Shown here: one piece after another, positions 30,584 to 39,290 of the stretch
Position numbering within the stretch: the first letter of the stretch is position 1
How the letters are laid out: each line of letters starts with the position of its first letter
Assembly (NCBI GenBank): GCA_016873095.1
Contig: VGYC01000022.1
Span: forward strand, 1-55,906
DNA length: 55,906 nt
Origin: Planctomycetota bacterium
GTDB lineage: Bacteria; Planctomycetota; Planctomycetia; Gemmatales; Gemmataceae
Reading direction: 5' to 3'
Notes under the pieces: model-generated
The model's input: the letters and a program-made list of their open reading frames with translations, nothing else
What the model was told of the DNA's origin: nothing
Databases searched by the model: none
Position numbers and translations under genes: made by a program

Positions 30584-31876
30584 TCATTCGATCGGCACAA
30601 CCGTGCGCCGGGGGGGCCGCATCGGCAGGGCGATCAGGATCAGCAGCAACGTAACGGTCAGCACGGCGATGGAGAGCATGAAGCTCGCTTCGAAACCAAC
30701 GCGCTTGCCATACTCGTCGCCTATCCGGGTTGTGATGTATCCATAGAAGATCGGCGCGAATCCGGACGGAAAGTACAGCATGCTCGTGAACGCCATGTTC
30801 CGCCGCATCCGATCCTTCTCGGAACAGCTGAGGATGTAATTGGGGAAGTAGACGCCCCACAGCTCGCCCATGCCCATGAGGCCGAAGCTGAGGAGAAACC
30901 AGATGTCCGGCGCGAGCGCGACCCAGATGACGCTGGCTAGGCAGAAGGCCGTGGTGGCCAGCATGCCGACCTTGGGATTGTTGCGCGTCAGGATGCCGAG
31001 CATGCCGCCCGCGAGCGCCTTGCACCCGAATCGCAAGGCGCTCTGATAACCCAGATACTCCTCGGCCAGGGTGCCGACGGCGATCTTGGTATACAATCCC
31101 AGGTTCGTGAACACATTGTAGCCGCAAGAAACGAGCAGCGTTGCCATGGCGGCGAACAGGATCGGTCGATGACTCAGATAGTCGCCCAGCCCGCCGAAGA
31201 TGCCGCGGACGAACCCCGGCCGCGGGGGCTCACGCTCCGGCAACGGCACCACGAAGCGCGATGCCAGGAACGCCGCCAGACCGGTGATCGGTGCGGTGGC
31301 TCCGAACAGGGTCGCGAAGCTCCACGGATACTCGATGTTGTCGATGATGGCTTGCGCCCCGAGCGAAGACGCGAAGGCCAGGATGGGGCCTGCGCCAAAG
31401 GCCAGCGACAGCGCCTGCCCGCGCCGTGACGGCGTCACACCTCGGCCAAGCACTTCCCACTGAAAGTTGGCGACGACGCCGAGGGCACAGCCGAGCATCC
31501 CCGAGTGGATCACCACCAGCGTGATGATGATCTCGCGGCTCTGGGTGAGTAGAATCGCGCCGGCCACCGTGGCGCTGCCCGCCGCCACTGTCAGGAACGT
31601 CGTGACCAGTACCGGCTTCACCAGCCGTGCCTGGAAGAAGTACCACGCTACAAGAATGGGCAACGGCGTCATCCAGAAATACATCGTGGTCGGCAGATTG
31701 GCGATCGTTTCGCTGGCCTGCAAGCGCTGGCAGAGTGCTCCCTGGCCGATGCCGACGTACAGCACGGGCGCGCCCAGGAAGATGAGGCTGATATTGGCGC
31801 CGAAGATGAGCAGGTTGCGCGTCTGCTGCGACACACTGAGCGGGCAGTGAGCATCGGCCGCTGTGGTTTCCGTCAT
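30584..31876 (-). CDS. Major facilitator superfamily transporter
   Basis: About 430 residues with around 12 hydrophobic segments. Examples are NLLIFGANISLIFLGAPVLY at the start, a long loop after LVVIHSGMLGCALGVVANFQW, and a closing SFMLSIAVLTVTLLLILIAL. The layout fits an MFS exporter or sugar-type transporter; no diagnostic motif fixes the substrate. It is the last gene of a minus-strand run MATE, sialidase-like, MFS, so it might import or export a product related to the sialidase-like protein. It is convergent with the response regulator. Confidence 0.8.
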   Translation of the reverse strand: MTETTAADAHCPLSVSQQTRNLLIFGANISLIFLGAPVLYVGIGQGALCQRLQASETIANLPTTMYFWMTPLPILVAWYFFQARLVKPVLVTTFLTVAAGSATVAGAILLTQSREIIITLVVIHSGMLGCALGVVANFQWEVLGRGVTPSRRGQALSLAFGAGPILAFASSLGAQAIIDNIEYPWSFATLFGATAPITGLAAFLASRFVVPLPEREPPRPGFVRGIFGGLGDYLSHRPILFAAMATLLVSCGYNVFTNLGLYTKIAVGTLAEEYLGYQSALRFGCKALAGGMLGILTRNNPKVGMLATTAFCLASVIWVALAPDIWFLLSFGLMGMGELWGVYFPNYILSCSEKDRMRRNMAFTSMLYFPSGFAPIFYGYITTRIGDEYGKRVGFEASFMLSIAVLTVTLLLILIALPMRPPRRTVVPIE

Positions 31877-31916
31877 GCGTCGCTCTCGCGGTGGTCACGT
31901 GTCACGGTCGCGCGTT

Positions 31917-31931
31917 CGCGAAACGTAAACA
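31917..31931. repeat. Short copy of the CGCGAAACGTAAACA repeat
   Basis: These 15 bases upstream of the MFS gene recur exactly within both arms of the large inverted repeat at 52173-52298. Their position between two genes suggests a remnant of a dispersed palindromic element. Confidence 0.5.
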
Positions 31932-31938
31932 CATACGG

Positions 31939-33039
31939 CTAGGGTACCTTGCGAAGTTTCAAATAGCGTATGCCGCAGCCATCGGGCTGGATACACCAGA
32001 GCGTGACCAGCAGATTGCCGTCCGGCAGCACGGTGACGGACGGCTCGCCGAACGCAAAGTCGTGCCATTCCTCGTGCTGCCCGGAGGAGCCGCTCTGCGT
32101 GGGCGTCGCTGCCCGCCAGATGATCTCGTTGCTGCGAATCCCGAAGGCGTCGGCCGTCGGCTGGACTTCCGCGAGCCAGACCCCGGGCGCGCCATGCTTG
32201 CGTTGATTGTAGATAAACAGGGCGCCGCCGTCGGGCAACGCCGCCAGCGCCGTGGATTGGCCCATGACGCCGGTCGAGCGCGTCGGCTGCCACGTCTGAC
32301 CGCAGTCGAGTGACAGTGCGTAGGCATTGGGAAAGTCGTCGCCCTGCGCGTGGTTGATGTGCCAGGCCGTGCCGAGCAGCCGGCCGTCGGCCAATTCGAC
32401 GATCCAGGCCTCCGCGCCGCCGGAGCGCTCCTCGGCGAAGCGCAGCATCGCCGTGTGCCGCCACGATCGGCCGTGATCATCGCTGAAAACGACCATGACC
32501 TGATTCTGCTCGACCTTGAGCGCGGGATCGAAGGTGTTGTACGGCGAGTAGACGCCGAGCCAGCGGCCGGTGCGGGTGACACACAGCGCTCCCGGCGCCT
32601 CGGCCGCACCCGCAACCGGCATCGGGATGACGGCCGGCTCAGTCCAGGTGACGCCGTGGTCCGTCGAACGTGCCCAGATCAGCTCGTTCTGCTTCAATCC
32701 CTGCGTCGCGTCGCACCAGAACGATTCGCCCGGTTGCTCGACGGGGCAACGGCTGCCGAAGAGATAGCGCTGCCCCACCGCGTCCCGGCTGATCGAGGCG
32801 AAGATCGACCAGCGCTCCGCCAGCGCCGGCCAGATGGGACCCTGCTCATGCCAGGTCTCGCCGCCGTCGCGCGAGCGAAACAAGACCGGCAGGAAGTCGT
32901 TGCGCGCCAGCGCCGCCGTGAACATGAAGGAGCACAGCAAGTCGCCGGCGGCGGTGACGACGCAGCGCGAGCCGGCGGCAATGGCGCGACGGCCTTCCGT
33001 GGTGCGGGCGATGTAACCCTCGCCAATGCAGTGGAACAA
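31939..33039 (-). CDS. Sialidase/BNR-repeat family protein
   Basis: About 366 residues. Four Asp-box (BNR) motifs are visible in order: SRDGGETW, STDHGVTW, SDDHGRSW and SLDCGQTW. This is the six-bladed sialidase propeller fold. No signal peptide is apparent, so the protein may be cytoplasmic. Exo-alpha-sialidase activity is not proven, because the arginine triad cannot be assigned with certainty; many planctomycete members have unknown glycan substrates. The start is a TTG at 33039, supported by a strong AGGAGGAG at proper spacing. It lies between MATE and MFS transporter genes. Confidence 0.85.
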   Translation of the reverse strand: MFHCIGEGYIARTTEGRRAIAAGSRCVVTAAGDLLCSFMFTAALARNDFLPVLFRSRDGGETWHEQGPIWPALAERWSIFASISRDAVGQRYLFGSRCPVEQPGESFWCDATQGLKQNELIWARSTDHGVTWTEPAVIPMPVAGAAEAPGALCVTRTGRWLGVYSPYNTFDPALKVEQNQVMVVFSDDHGRSWRHTAMLRFAEERSGGAEAWIVELADGRLLGTAWHINHAQGDDFPNAYALSLDCGQTWQPTRSTGVMGQSTALAALPDGGALFIYNQRKHGAPGVWLAEVQPTADAFGIRSNEIIWRAATPTQSGSSGQHEEWHDFAFGEPSVTVLPDGNLLVTLWCIQPDGCGIRYLKLRKVP

Positions 33040-33064
33040 TTGAGCTTCTCCTCCTGGCGAGCCG

Positions 33065-33118
33065 GGAGCGTGAGCGACCCGAGATCATGTGCGAACCTGC
33101 TACGGTCGCTCACGCTCC
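33065..33118. repeat. Inverted repeat overlapping the end of the MATE gene
   Basis: The arms GGAGCGTGAGCGACC (33065-33079) and GGTCGCTCACGCTCC (33104-33118) are perfect. The right arm encodes the last residues (PERERP) of the MATE protein, so the repeat probably inserted at and replaced the original gene end. Confidence 0.75.
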
Positions 33119-34548
33119 GGCGCGCCTGACGGTGCGGCGCCACTCGTCAGTTTCATATCGATGACGCGCATCGATTGCCAGCGCCGCTGGCGGAAGCGCA
33201 GCCAGTAGACAACGGCCAGCAGCAGGATGTATGTGGTGACGAAGGTCCAGGCCCAGGTCAGGCCCCAGCCGTACGCGCACACCGCCCAGGTCGGCACGAC
33301 CATGACCGGCCAGGCCAGCGCCACGGCGACCGTGGTGACGAACCGCGTATCGCCCGCGCCGCGCAGCGCGAACGAGAACACCAGGTTGACGCCGTCGAAC
33401 AGCGAGTACACGGCGATGAATCGCAGCAGGAATGGCACGAGCGGCGCGATCTGCCCCCATTTGGCCGGATCCTCGTCGCTTTCAAATAGTCGCGTCAGCG
33501 CATCCGGCATCAGCAGGTAGATGCCGGCGACCACGCTCATGTAGATGAAAGCTAGCCACAGGCCCGTCCAGGTGGTCCGCTCCGCGAGATCGGGGCGATT
33601 CTCGCCGAGACGCTGGCCGACCAGCACGCTGATCGCCTGGCCGAGGCCGAACGCCGGCAGGAAGGAGATCATGTTGAGCGTGAGGGCGATGCTGCTGGCC
33701 GCGAACTCGACCTCGCCCAGGCGACCGACCAGGAAGAAGAACACGGTGAAGGCCAGCACGTCGAGGGCGCCCAGCAGGCCGTTGGGCAGCCCGAACTTCA
33801 TGAGCCGGCGACACAGCGCGCCGTTGAAGCGCCAGTCGGCGCTGTCGTAGGCCGCGCGATGACGGGCACGCAGCATCAGGGCGAGTGCCAGGACCGCCGA
33901 CACCGACGTGCCGGCCACCGTTGCCCAGCCCGCGCCGGCGATACCCATCGCCGGGAAACCCCAGTGGCCGAAGATCCACGCGTAATCCAGCACGCCGTTG
34001 ACGACCAGCCCGACGGCGTTGATGAGCAGCACGGTGCGGCTATCGCCGCGGCCGGCGAAGAAGCTGCTCACCGCCGCCGTCAACACGAACGGCAACGCCG
34101 CGAAGCACAGGCACTCGCAGAAGATCGTCTCCAGCTTTTGCAAGCGCGGCGAATGTCCGCCCAGGGCGATGATGCTGTCGATGAACGGCAGGAAGCCGAG
34201 AAACGCCAGCCCCGTGATGACGCTGAACAGGATCGCCTGCCAGACGGCCGGGCCGACGCGGTGCGGCTGCCCCGCCCCCGTGTACTGGGCGACGAAGGTG
34301 GTGGCATAGCCCGCAGTGTTCTGCAAAAGCGCCACCGGGATCCAGAACAGCCACGTCCCCGCCGTCGATGCCGCCATGTCGTCGCTGCTGGACCAGCCAA
34401 GCAGAATGCGGTCCACTGTCACCTGCATGGTCCAGAAGCTATTGCTCAGGACCAACGGCCAGGCCAGCTGCAGCAATTCCCGGGTGCCGCCGGGGGTGAA
34501 TCGATCTTTTTCGATTTCAGAGATCATTTGCTGGGAGACGGCTGCCAT
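33100..34548 (-). CDS. MATE-family efflux transporter
   Basis: About 482 residues with roughly 12 transmembrane helices in two similar halves. Examples are LLQLAWPLVLSNSFWTMQVT at the N-terminus, FGLPNGLLGALDVLAFTVFF starting the second half and AFGLGQAISVLVGQRLGE. MATE proteins export cationic or amphipathic compounds using a Na+ or H+ gradient; the substrate is unknown. The extreme C-terminus comes from a palindromic repeat. It is the first gene of the minus-strand group with the sialidase-like and MFS genes, 60 bp ahead of the former. Confidence 0.88.
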   Translation of the reverse strand: MAAVSQQMISEIEKDRFTPGGTRELLQLAWPLVLSNSFWTMQVTVDRILLGWSSSDDMAASTAGTWLFWIPVALLQNTAGYATTFVAQYTGAGQPHRVGPAVWQAILFSVITGLAFLGFLPFIDSIIALGGHSPRLQKLETIFCECLCFAALPFVLTAAVSSFFAGRGDSRTVLLINAVGLVVNGVLDYAWIFGHWGFPAMGIAGAGWATVAGTSVSAVLALALMLRARHRAAYDSADWRFNGALCRRLMKFGLPNGLLGALDVLAFTVFFFLVGRLGEVEFAASSIALTLNMISFLPAFGLGQAISVLVGQRLGENRPDLAERTTWTGLWLAFIYMSVVAGIYLLMPDALTRLFESDEDPAKWGQIAPLVPFLLRFIAVYSLFDGVNLVFSFALRGAGDTRFVTTVAVALAWPVMVVPTWAVCAYGWGLTWAWTFVTTYILLLAVVYWLRFRQRRWQSMRVIDMKLTSGAAPSGAPERERP

Positions 34549-34687
34549 CTGGACTGGCGACGCTCCGATCGGGCCGGGTCACGCTGGTCGGCGGCCGTGT
34601 ATTTCTGGCACGGGAAGAATTCCTTCCTGGAAGGGGCGGCCGCAGCGGCGACGGCGTTTGTATCACGTGTCCGGCGGTCCTCGCTCG

Positions 34688-35905
34688 TCACACCTTCACC
34701 CCCTGATACTTGATCACCTTGTCCAGATCGGCGAGCAGAAGTGTCGCTGTTTGGTGGCGTTCCTCCGGCCGCTTGGAAAGCATCTTCATGACGATGCCCT
34801 GGAACAGGTCCGGGATGGACATCTGGAATTTCTTGGGCAGGGCGGGTACCTCGCCGCGGATCTTTTGCAACGTCTCCACAAGCGACTTGCCTTCGCATGG
34901 CACGCGGCCCGTGAGCAGCGCATAGACCGTTGCTCCCAGGCTGTAAATATCCGATCGGCCGTCGATGTTGGTCGCCCCCGTGGTGCGTTCCGGCGACATG
35001 TAACGAACATCGCCCAGCATCTGCCCCGGCTTGGTGATCTGCTCGGCCAGGCCGCCTTCCTGCGCCTTGGCCAGCATCAGGTCGCCTAGCTTGGCGGTCT
35101 TGTCGCTGGACTGCACGAGGATGTTCTGCGGCGTGATGTTGCGATGGATGATCGTTTGATCGTGGGCAAACTTCAAGGCGCGGGCAACGTGGACGGCCAC
35201 GCGCAGCGCCGTACGCCAGTCGAGCATGCCGGCCGCGCCGATGCGCTCGATCACCTGCGTCAGGCTTTCGCCCTCGACGAACTCCATGGCCACCCAGCAA
35301 TACGGCCCGGTCTTGCCGGCGCCGTGCAGCGCAACCAGATGCTCATGCCGCAAGGGCATCATCGTCTGCATGGCCCGAACGAAGCGAGCCATCTCGTCCT
35401 CGTTCTTCGAGAACTCCGGCCACAGGACTTTCAAGGCCACGGTGCGATCGCCCTTGAAGTCGTGGGCCTTGAAGACGAGGCCGGACTGCGCCTTGGCGAC
35501 GACGTCGCCGACGTCGAAGTGCGACAGCCGTTTGCCGCGCAGCTCTCCGAGGCGCTCGGAGGTGAGGACCTCCGCCCTGGGCGGCGGCACCAGCGTCTTG
35601 TCCTCGTGGATGCCGAAGGTGTCGAGCCGCAGGTGCGTGTCGCCGATGTTGATGACGTCGCCGGGCTTGATCTGCGCCTCGCCGACGCGCTTGCCGTTGA
35701 TGAACGTGCCGCCGTTGCTATCCAGGTCGGTGACAAACACCCGATTGCCGCGCAGGTCCACCTCGCAATGCACGCGCGAGATGCGCATGTCGTTGAAGGT
35801 GGTGTTGGCATGCCGGCTACGGCCCAGCAGCAGGGCGTAACCCTCGCAGACCTGATACACCCGGCCCTTGTCCGGACCTTCGACGACGGTGAGTTTCATG
35901 GGCAT
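34688..35905 (-). CDS. FHA domain fused to a predicted pseudokinase
   Basis: About 405 residues. The N-terminal FHA domain (~1-100) shows LLLGRSRHANTTFNDMRISRVHCEV and SNGGTFINGKRV, the phosphothreonine-binding surface. The kinase-like domain (~130-400) keeps the VAIK-type lysine (TVALKV), the APE-like SPE and the C-lobe. However, the catalytic loop reads HRNITPQNI instead of HRDLKPEN, DFG is replaced by DLM (KLGDLMLAK), and the glycine loop is degenerate (VAKAQSGLVF). Loss of the catalytic Asp and Lys predicts a pseudokinase that binds phosphoproteins rather than phosphorylating them. The ATG at 35905 has GGAGA upstream; the frame upstream of it is encoded by a repeat. Confidence 0.85.
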   Translation of the reverse strand: MPMKLTVVEGPDKGRVYQVCEGYALLLGRSRHANTTFNDMRISRVHCEVDLRGNRVFVTDLDSNGGTFINGKRVGEAQIKPGDVINIGDTHLRLDTFGIHEDKTLVPPPRAEVLTSERLGELRGKRLSHFDVGDVVAKAQSGLVFKAHDFKGDRTVALKVLWPEFSKNEDEMARFVRAMQTMMPLRHEHLVALHGAGKTGPYCWVAMEFVEGESLTQVIERIGAAGMLDWRTALRVAVHVARALKFAHDQTIIHRNITPQNILVQSSDKTAKLGDLMLAKAQEGGLAEQITKPGQMLGDVRYMSPERTTGATNIDGRSDIYSLGATVYALLTGRVPCEGKSLVETLQKIRGEVPALPKKFQMSIPDLFQGIVMKMLSKRPEERHQTATLLLADLDKVIKYQGVKV

Positions 35906-35919
35906 GGCTGTCTCCAACG

Positions 35920-36040
35920 TGGCGACAAGCTGCCAGCTTGTCAGCCTTTGCAATGGCGCATCGCCGTGACAGCGGGGACACTCCGAGCTTACAAGCTGGC
36001 AGCTTGTGGCTACGTGGCGACACGCTGCCAGCTTGTCAGC
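35920..36040. repeat. Cluster of three palindromes with core CAAGCTGCCAGCTTG
   Basis: Copies lie at 35924-35942, 35991-36007 (opposite orientation) and 36019-36037 (one arm mismatch), with shared flanks GTGGCGACA and TCAGCC. They fill the gap between the FHA-pseudokinase and ceramidase genes. Confidence 0.75.
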
Positions 36041-36049
36041 CGAGACGCG

Positions 36050-37417
36050 CTACTGTCCCCGAACCTTCTTCGCCCGCGCGTGCACCGCCTCCATGATTCG
36101 TTCCTCCACGGTCGGCCCCCATACCGTGGGCAGCCCGTAGTATATCATGGCGCCGCCGCCCTCGTAACCGCCCTCCTTCAGCACGCGCAGCGATGGAATG
36201 TAGGCCATCACATCGTTGGCGTAGCCCATGACCCAGGTCGTGCCGGGCGTCAATTCCTTCTTGACCCGCAGCGCGTAATCGACGACGACCTCGCCGCCCA
36301 GCGTCACCAGCGTCACATCCGGGCCGAGCTGCCAGGCTTGCACCGGATACGGATAGCTGCCGCGCAGCGAACCCTGCTTCTTGAGCTTCTCCAGTAGCAA
36401 CCGAGCGCGATTGGCGACGTATTTGTTCGTCGATTCGGTGTCCTTGACAAGTTGCTCGCGCGTGGGCAACTCGGCGAAAGGCAGATCAATCTCGGCGTAA
36501 GACATGGTCAGGTTGCCGTCGATGGCCTTCATGGGCTTGGCGAGCACGGCGTCCACGGCGTCGGCCAGCTCCTTGCCGTATTTCCGCGCCAGCGGCACGG
36601 TGCGGCGCGGCAGCGGATTCTGGTCGCCGCCGCACCCGGCCCAGAACATGGCGATGGCTCCGGGATGCGCTTGCTCCAGCTCGATCTGCGCAAAGCCGGG
36701 ATAATCGCCGGACCACTCGAAGAACGGCAGCACTGTCGAATGACAGGCGTAGCCAAAGACAATGGCCGTCAGCTTGCCTCTGCCATCCGTGACGGTCAGC
36801 ACCGGCACGTCGTGATCATTGGGCCCTTTCAGCAGCCCCTTCTCGCGCAGCATGGGGACGTCGGCTTCCTTGTTGTTGCGGCGATTGACGGCGAAGCCGG
36901 CCGTGCCGATGTTCCACGCCAGCTTGGCCGGCGCCAGCTTGCCAACAGCATCTCCCACCACGTGCACGATCCGCTTTTCCAGCAACCGTGCGTATTCGAG
37001 CACGGCCTCCTGCTCCTCCTTGTTGAGAAAGAACATGACGTTGAGATTGGAATGGACGACAGGCCCGGTGTGCGTGTGCGAACTCGACAGAATGATGCCG
37101 TCGCGCTCGAGCTTGTACTTCTTCATGAGCTGCCGGCAGATGGACTGGGATATTTCCCGGTTGAGACCGATGAGGTCGAGCGTGACCAGCACGCCACGCT
37201 TGCCGCGCGGATCCTCGATTACCAGCGCCTTGGCCCATAGATCGTGCAGCTTGCCGGTCGCCGGTTTGTCGCGCCCGGCATAGCCGGACATCCACATCGG
37301 TTTTTCCGGCGTGATGATGATCTTGGCAACGCCGGCTTGCCACGGGCGGCGATCCTCGGCGTGGGCGGAGGTGGCAAGACACAGCAGGAGACCAAGGCAG
37401 AGGAGATGTCGGAGCAT
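36050..37417 (-). CDS. Neutral/alkaline ceramidase-like protein, secreted
   Basis: About 455 residues. The signal peptide MLRHLLCLGLLLCLATSAHA is clear. The N-terminal ceramidase signature is present: WQAGVAKIIITPEKPMWMSGY, LVTLDLIGLNR, ILSSSHTHTGP (zinc-binding histidines), FGYACHSTVLP and WAGCGGDQNPLPR. These enzymes hydrolyse the amide bond of ceramides; in planctomycetes the family is expanded and its real substrates are uncertain. The start at 37417 (GAGG upstream) is preferred over the ATG at 37432. A DMFase-like Tat protein is encoded directly upstream on the same strand. Confidence 0.85.
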   Translation of the reverse strand: MLRHLLCLGLLLCLATSAHAEDRRPWQAGVAKIIITPEKPMWMSGYAGRDKPATGKLHDLWAKALVIEDPRGKRGVLVTLDLIGLNREISQSICRQLMKKYKLERDGIILSSSHTHTGPVVHSNLNVMFFLNKEEQEAVLEYARLLEKRIVHVVGDAVGKLAPAKLAWNIGTAGFAVNRRNNKEADVPMLREKGLLKGPNDHDVPVLTVTDGRGKLTAIVFGYACHSTVLPFFEWSGDYPGFAQIELEQAHPGAIAMFWAGCGGDQNPLPRRTVPLARKYGKELADAVDAVLAKPMKAIDGNLTMSYAEIDLPFAELPTREQLVKDTESTNKYVANRARLLLEKLKKQGSLRGSYPYPVQAWQLGPDVTLVTLGGEVVVDYALRVKKELTPGTTWVMGYANDVMAYIPSLRVLKEGGYEGGGAMIYYGLPTVWGPTVEERIMEAVHARAKKVRGQ

Positions 37418-37587
37418 GGTTGACCTCGTCATTTTTCGGCGATGAACGCTTGCCAGAGAGAATGTTATCATAGAAGGCACAACATCCAGGTCCTACCGCC
37501 GTTTCCGGTTATCCGAGGATGGGTATTCAGCGAGCAGCCCTGTCGCGCCTGCATGTCACGCGGCGATCCTCTCCCTCTGCAGGCGAC

Positions 37588-39093
37588 TCAGCCGCGAAAA
37601 CGATCCAGCAGGTTGCGGGTGATGCGCTGGACGCGCGGGTCGGGGCCGTGCGGTCGGCCGTAATGCGAATGAGGCGGCATGTGTCCGGGGGGCGCAGACA
37701 ATCCTTGCGACCAGAATATCGTCGAGGCGTTGAAGACGAAGTTGTTCTTCGGGCCGGGATCGACGGTGGCGGTGTAGCGGGCATCGCGGTCGCCGCTGTT
37801 GGTGGTCGGCCCCTCGGCCACGACTTCCAGGCCGGGGATGCTGGCCGGATCTCCGTGGAACTCCCAGCCGACCAGACCGGGAATGCCGTCGCCCTTGCGC
37901 ATGCCGGTGCCCGTGAACAGCCAGTGGTCCGGCCGGGTACAGATCCAGTCGCCGGAGCCGTTGAATGGCGACACCGTCTGCGCGCCGATGAGAGTGGCCT
38001 CGCTGGGCGCGACCACGGGCAGGTCGGCCATGTAGGCCTTCTCGTTGGCGCGAATGCCGCCGTAGCGGCCCGCGCGGGTGATGATGCGGTTGGCCGCCTT
38101 GCGGCTCGATGCGAAGAATGGCGCAACGAAGCAGCAGGTGTTGCCCGAAAGAAACGCCACATTCACCCCCTCGCGAATGGCCTGCATCGCGTGGTCGTAC
38201 ATTTCACGGCTCCAGTACTCGTCATGCCCCACCGACAGGAACGCCTTGCAACGCGTCAAGCACTTCACGTCGTTGTGCAGATCGCTATTGGAGCAATAGG
38301 TGACGTCGTAGCCGTGCTGCTCCATCCAGAAGGCGAGCGGAAACTCCCAGAGCAGGAACTCGCCGGAGCCTTGTGACAGCGGATTGTCAAAGATCTGCAC
38401 GTACTTGCCGTACGGCCGGTCGAAGCTGACCTTGACGCCGCTGACGAGGACGAGGCGGTCCTTGCGATCGTTGTGGTACAGCGAGTAGCTGTCCGGCCAG
38501 GCGTTGTAGGCCTGCCAGGTGTTGTCGCTGCACTGGAAGAGGAAGTCGGCAGGGCGGTCGTCGCGGACGATGAAGATCACGTAGCTCTGGTAGCGATGCT
38601 CGACGCCGGACAGCTTGCCAAGGTAGACGCCGCTGGGCCAGTCCGGCGGGATACGCAGTGTCGCGCACGGCTCCCACTGACATTCACGCAAGCGCTGGGC
38701 GGCCACCGGCGGCGTGGCTTGCACCTGTCCCTTGAACGGCCCAAGCCGGCGCAGGTGCCGGCCGCCGCGACCCTGGTAGTAACCCATGCGATAAAAGTCG
38801 ATGACGAACCGCGCCGGCGGATTGGTGCTGACGAAAATGTCGAGACTGTCGCCGGTGCGCACGCTCTGCTTGTTGACGTAGCCCTCGATGCGCGGCGAGC
38901 GAAAACGCGTCTTGGGATCGACGCGCGTGTAGGTGAGCTGCCAGTCGGTGGTGCCCGGCCGCTTGTTTTCCGTGGCGATGCGGTCACGATCCCGGCGTTG
39001 CCCCGGAGCGCCGGCGTGCGTCTGGGCAACGGCAGCGGCCGCACTCACACCGGCCAGTCCGCCGAGTAGTTGCCGACGATTGAAGGAACTCAT
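37588..39093 (-). CDS. N,N-dimethylformamidase beta-subunit-like protein, Tat-exported
   Basis: About 501 residues. The N-terminus SSFNRRQLLGGLAGVSAAAA is a twin-arginine signal. The rest matches the large C-terminal domain seen in N,N-dimethylformamidase beta subunits: GYVNKQSVRTGDSLDIFVST, YRMGYYQGRGGR, SYVIFIVRDD, NTWQAYNAWPDSYSLY, SVGHDEYWSREMYD and a C-terminal WEFHGDP. This fold occurs widely in secreted proteins of unknown function, so amidase activity is only a possibility. AAGGAG precedes the ATG at 39093; the longer frame upstream is encoded by a dispersed repeat. Confidence 0.82.
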   Translation of the reverse strand: MSSFNRRQLLGGLAGVSAAAAVAQTHAGAPGQRRDRDRIATENKRPGTTDWQLTYTRVDPKTRFRSPRIEGYVNKQSVRTGDSLDIFVSTNPPARFVIDFYRMGYYQGRGGRHLRRLGPFKGQVQATPPVAAQRLRECQWEPCATLRIPPDWPSGVYLGKLSGVEHRYQSYVIFIVRDDRPADFLFQCSDNTWQAYNAWPDSYSLYHNDRKDRLVLVSGVKVSFDRPYGKYVQIFDNPLSQGSGEFLLWEFPLAFWMEQHGYDVTYCSNSDLHNDVKCLTRCKAFLSVGHDEYWSREMYDHAMQAIREGVNVAFLSGNTCCFVAPFFASSRKAANRIITRAGRYGGIRANEKAYMADLPVVAPSEATLIGAQTVSPFNGSGDWICTRPDHWLFTGTGMRKGDGIPGLVGWEFHGDPASIPGLEVVAEGPTTNSGDRDARYTATVDPGPKNNFVFNASTIFWSQGLSAPPGHMPPHSHYGRPHGPDPRVQRITRNLLDRFRG

Positions 39094-39183
39094 GCCGTGC
39101 TCCTTTCGCGTTGACTCATCTTCTTCCGAACAATGAACAATATAGCCGGGTTCTCTCCGGTTGATCGAGCCAATTTGATGTCG

Positions 39184-39264
39184 TGGGAGGGCGGGGCTCC
39201 TGCCGAGCCGTGAACCAAAATGGCTCTTGTCGCTCCTCGGCTCGGCAGGAGCCTCGCCCTCCCA
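39184..39264. repeat. 27-bp-arm inverted repeat (GGCTCCTGCCGAGCC family)
   Basis: Arms at 39184-39210 and 39238-39264 differ at one or two positions and enclose 27 bases. From general knowledge, this repeat, read as EGEAPAEP, is common between and inside planctomycete genes. Confidence 0.8.
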
Positions 39265-39290
39265 TAACCTGCTCAGAGACTCTTGGCTTT

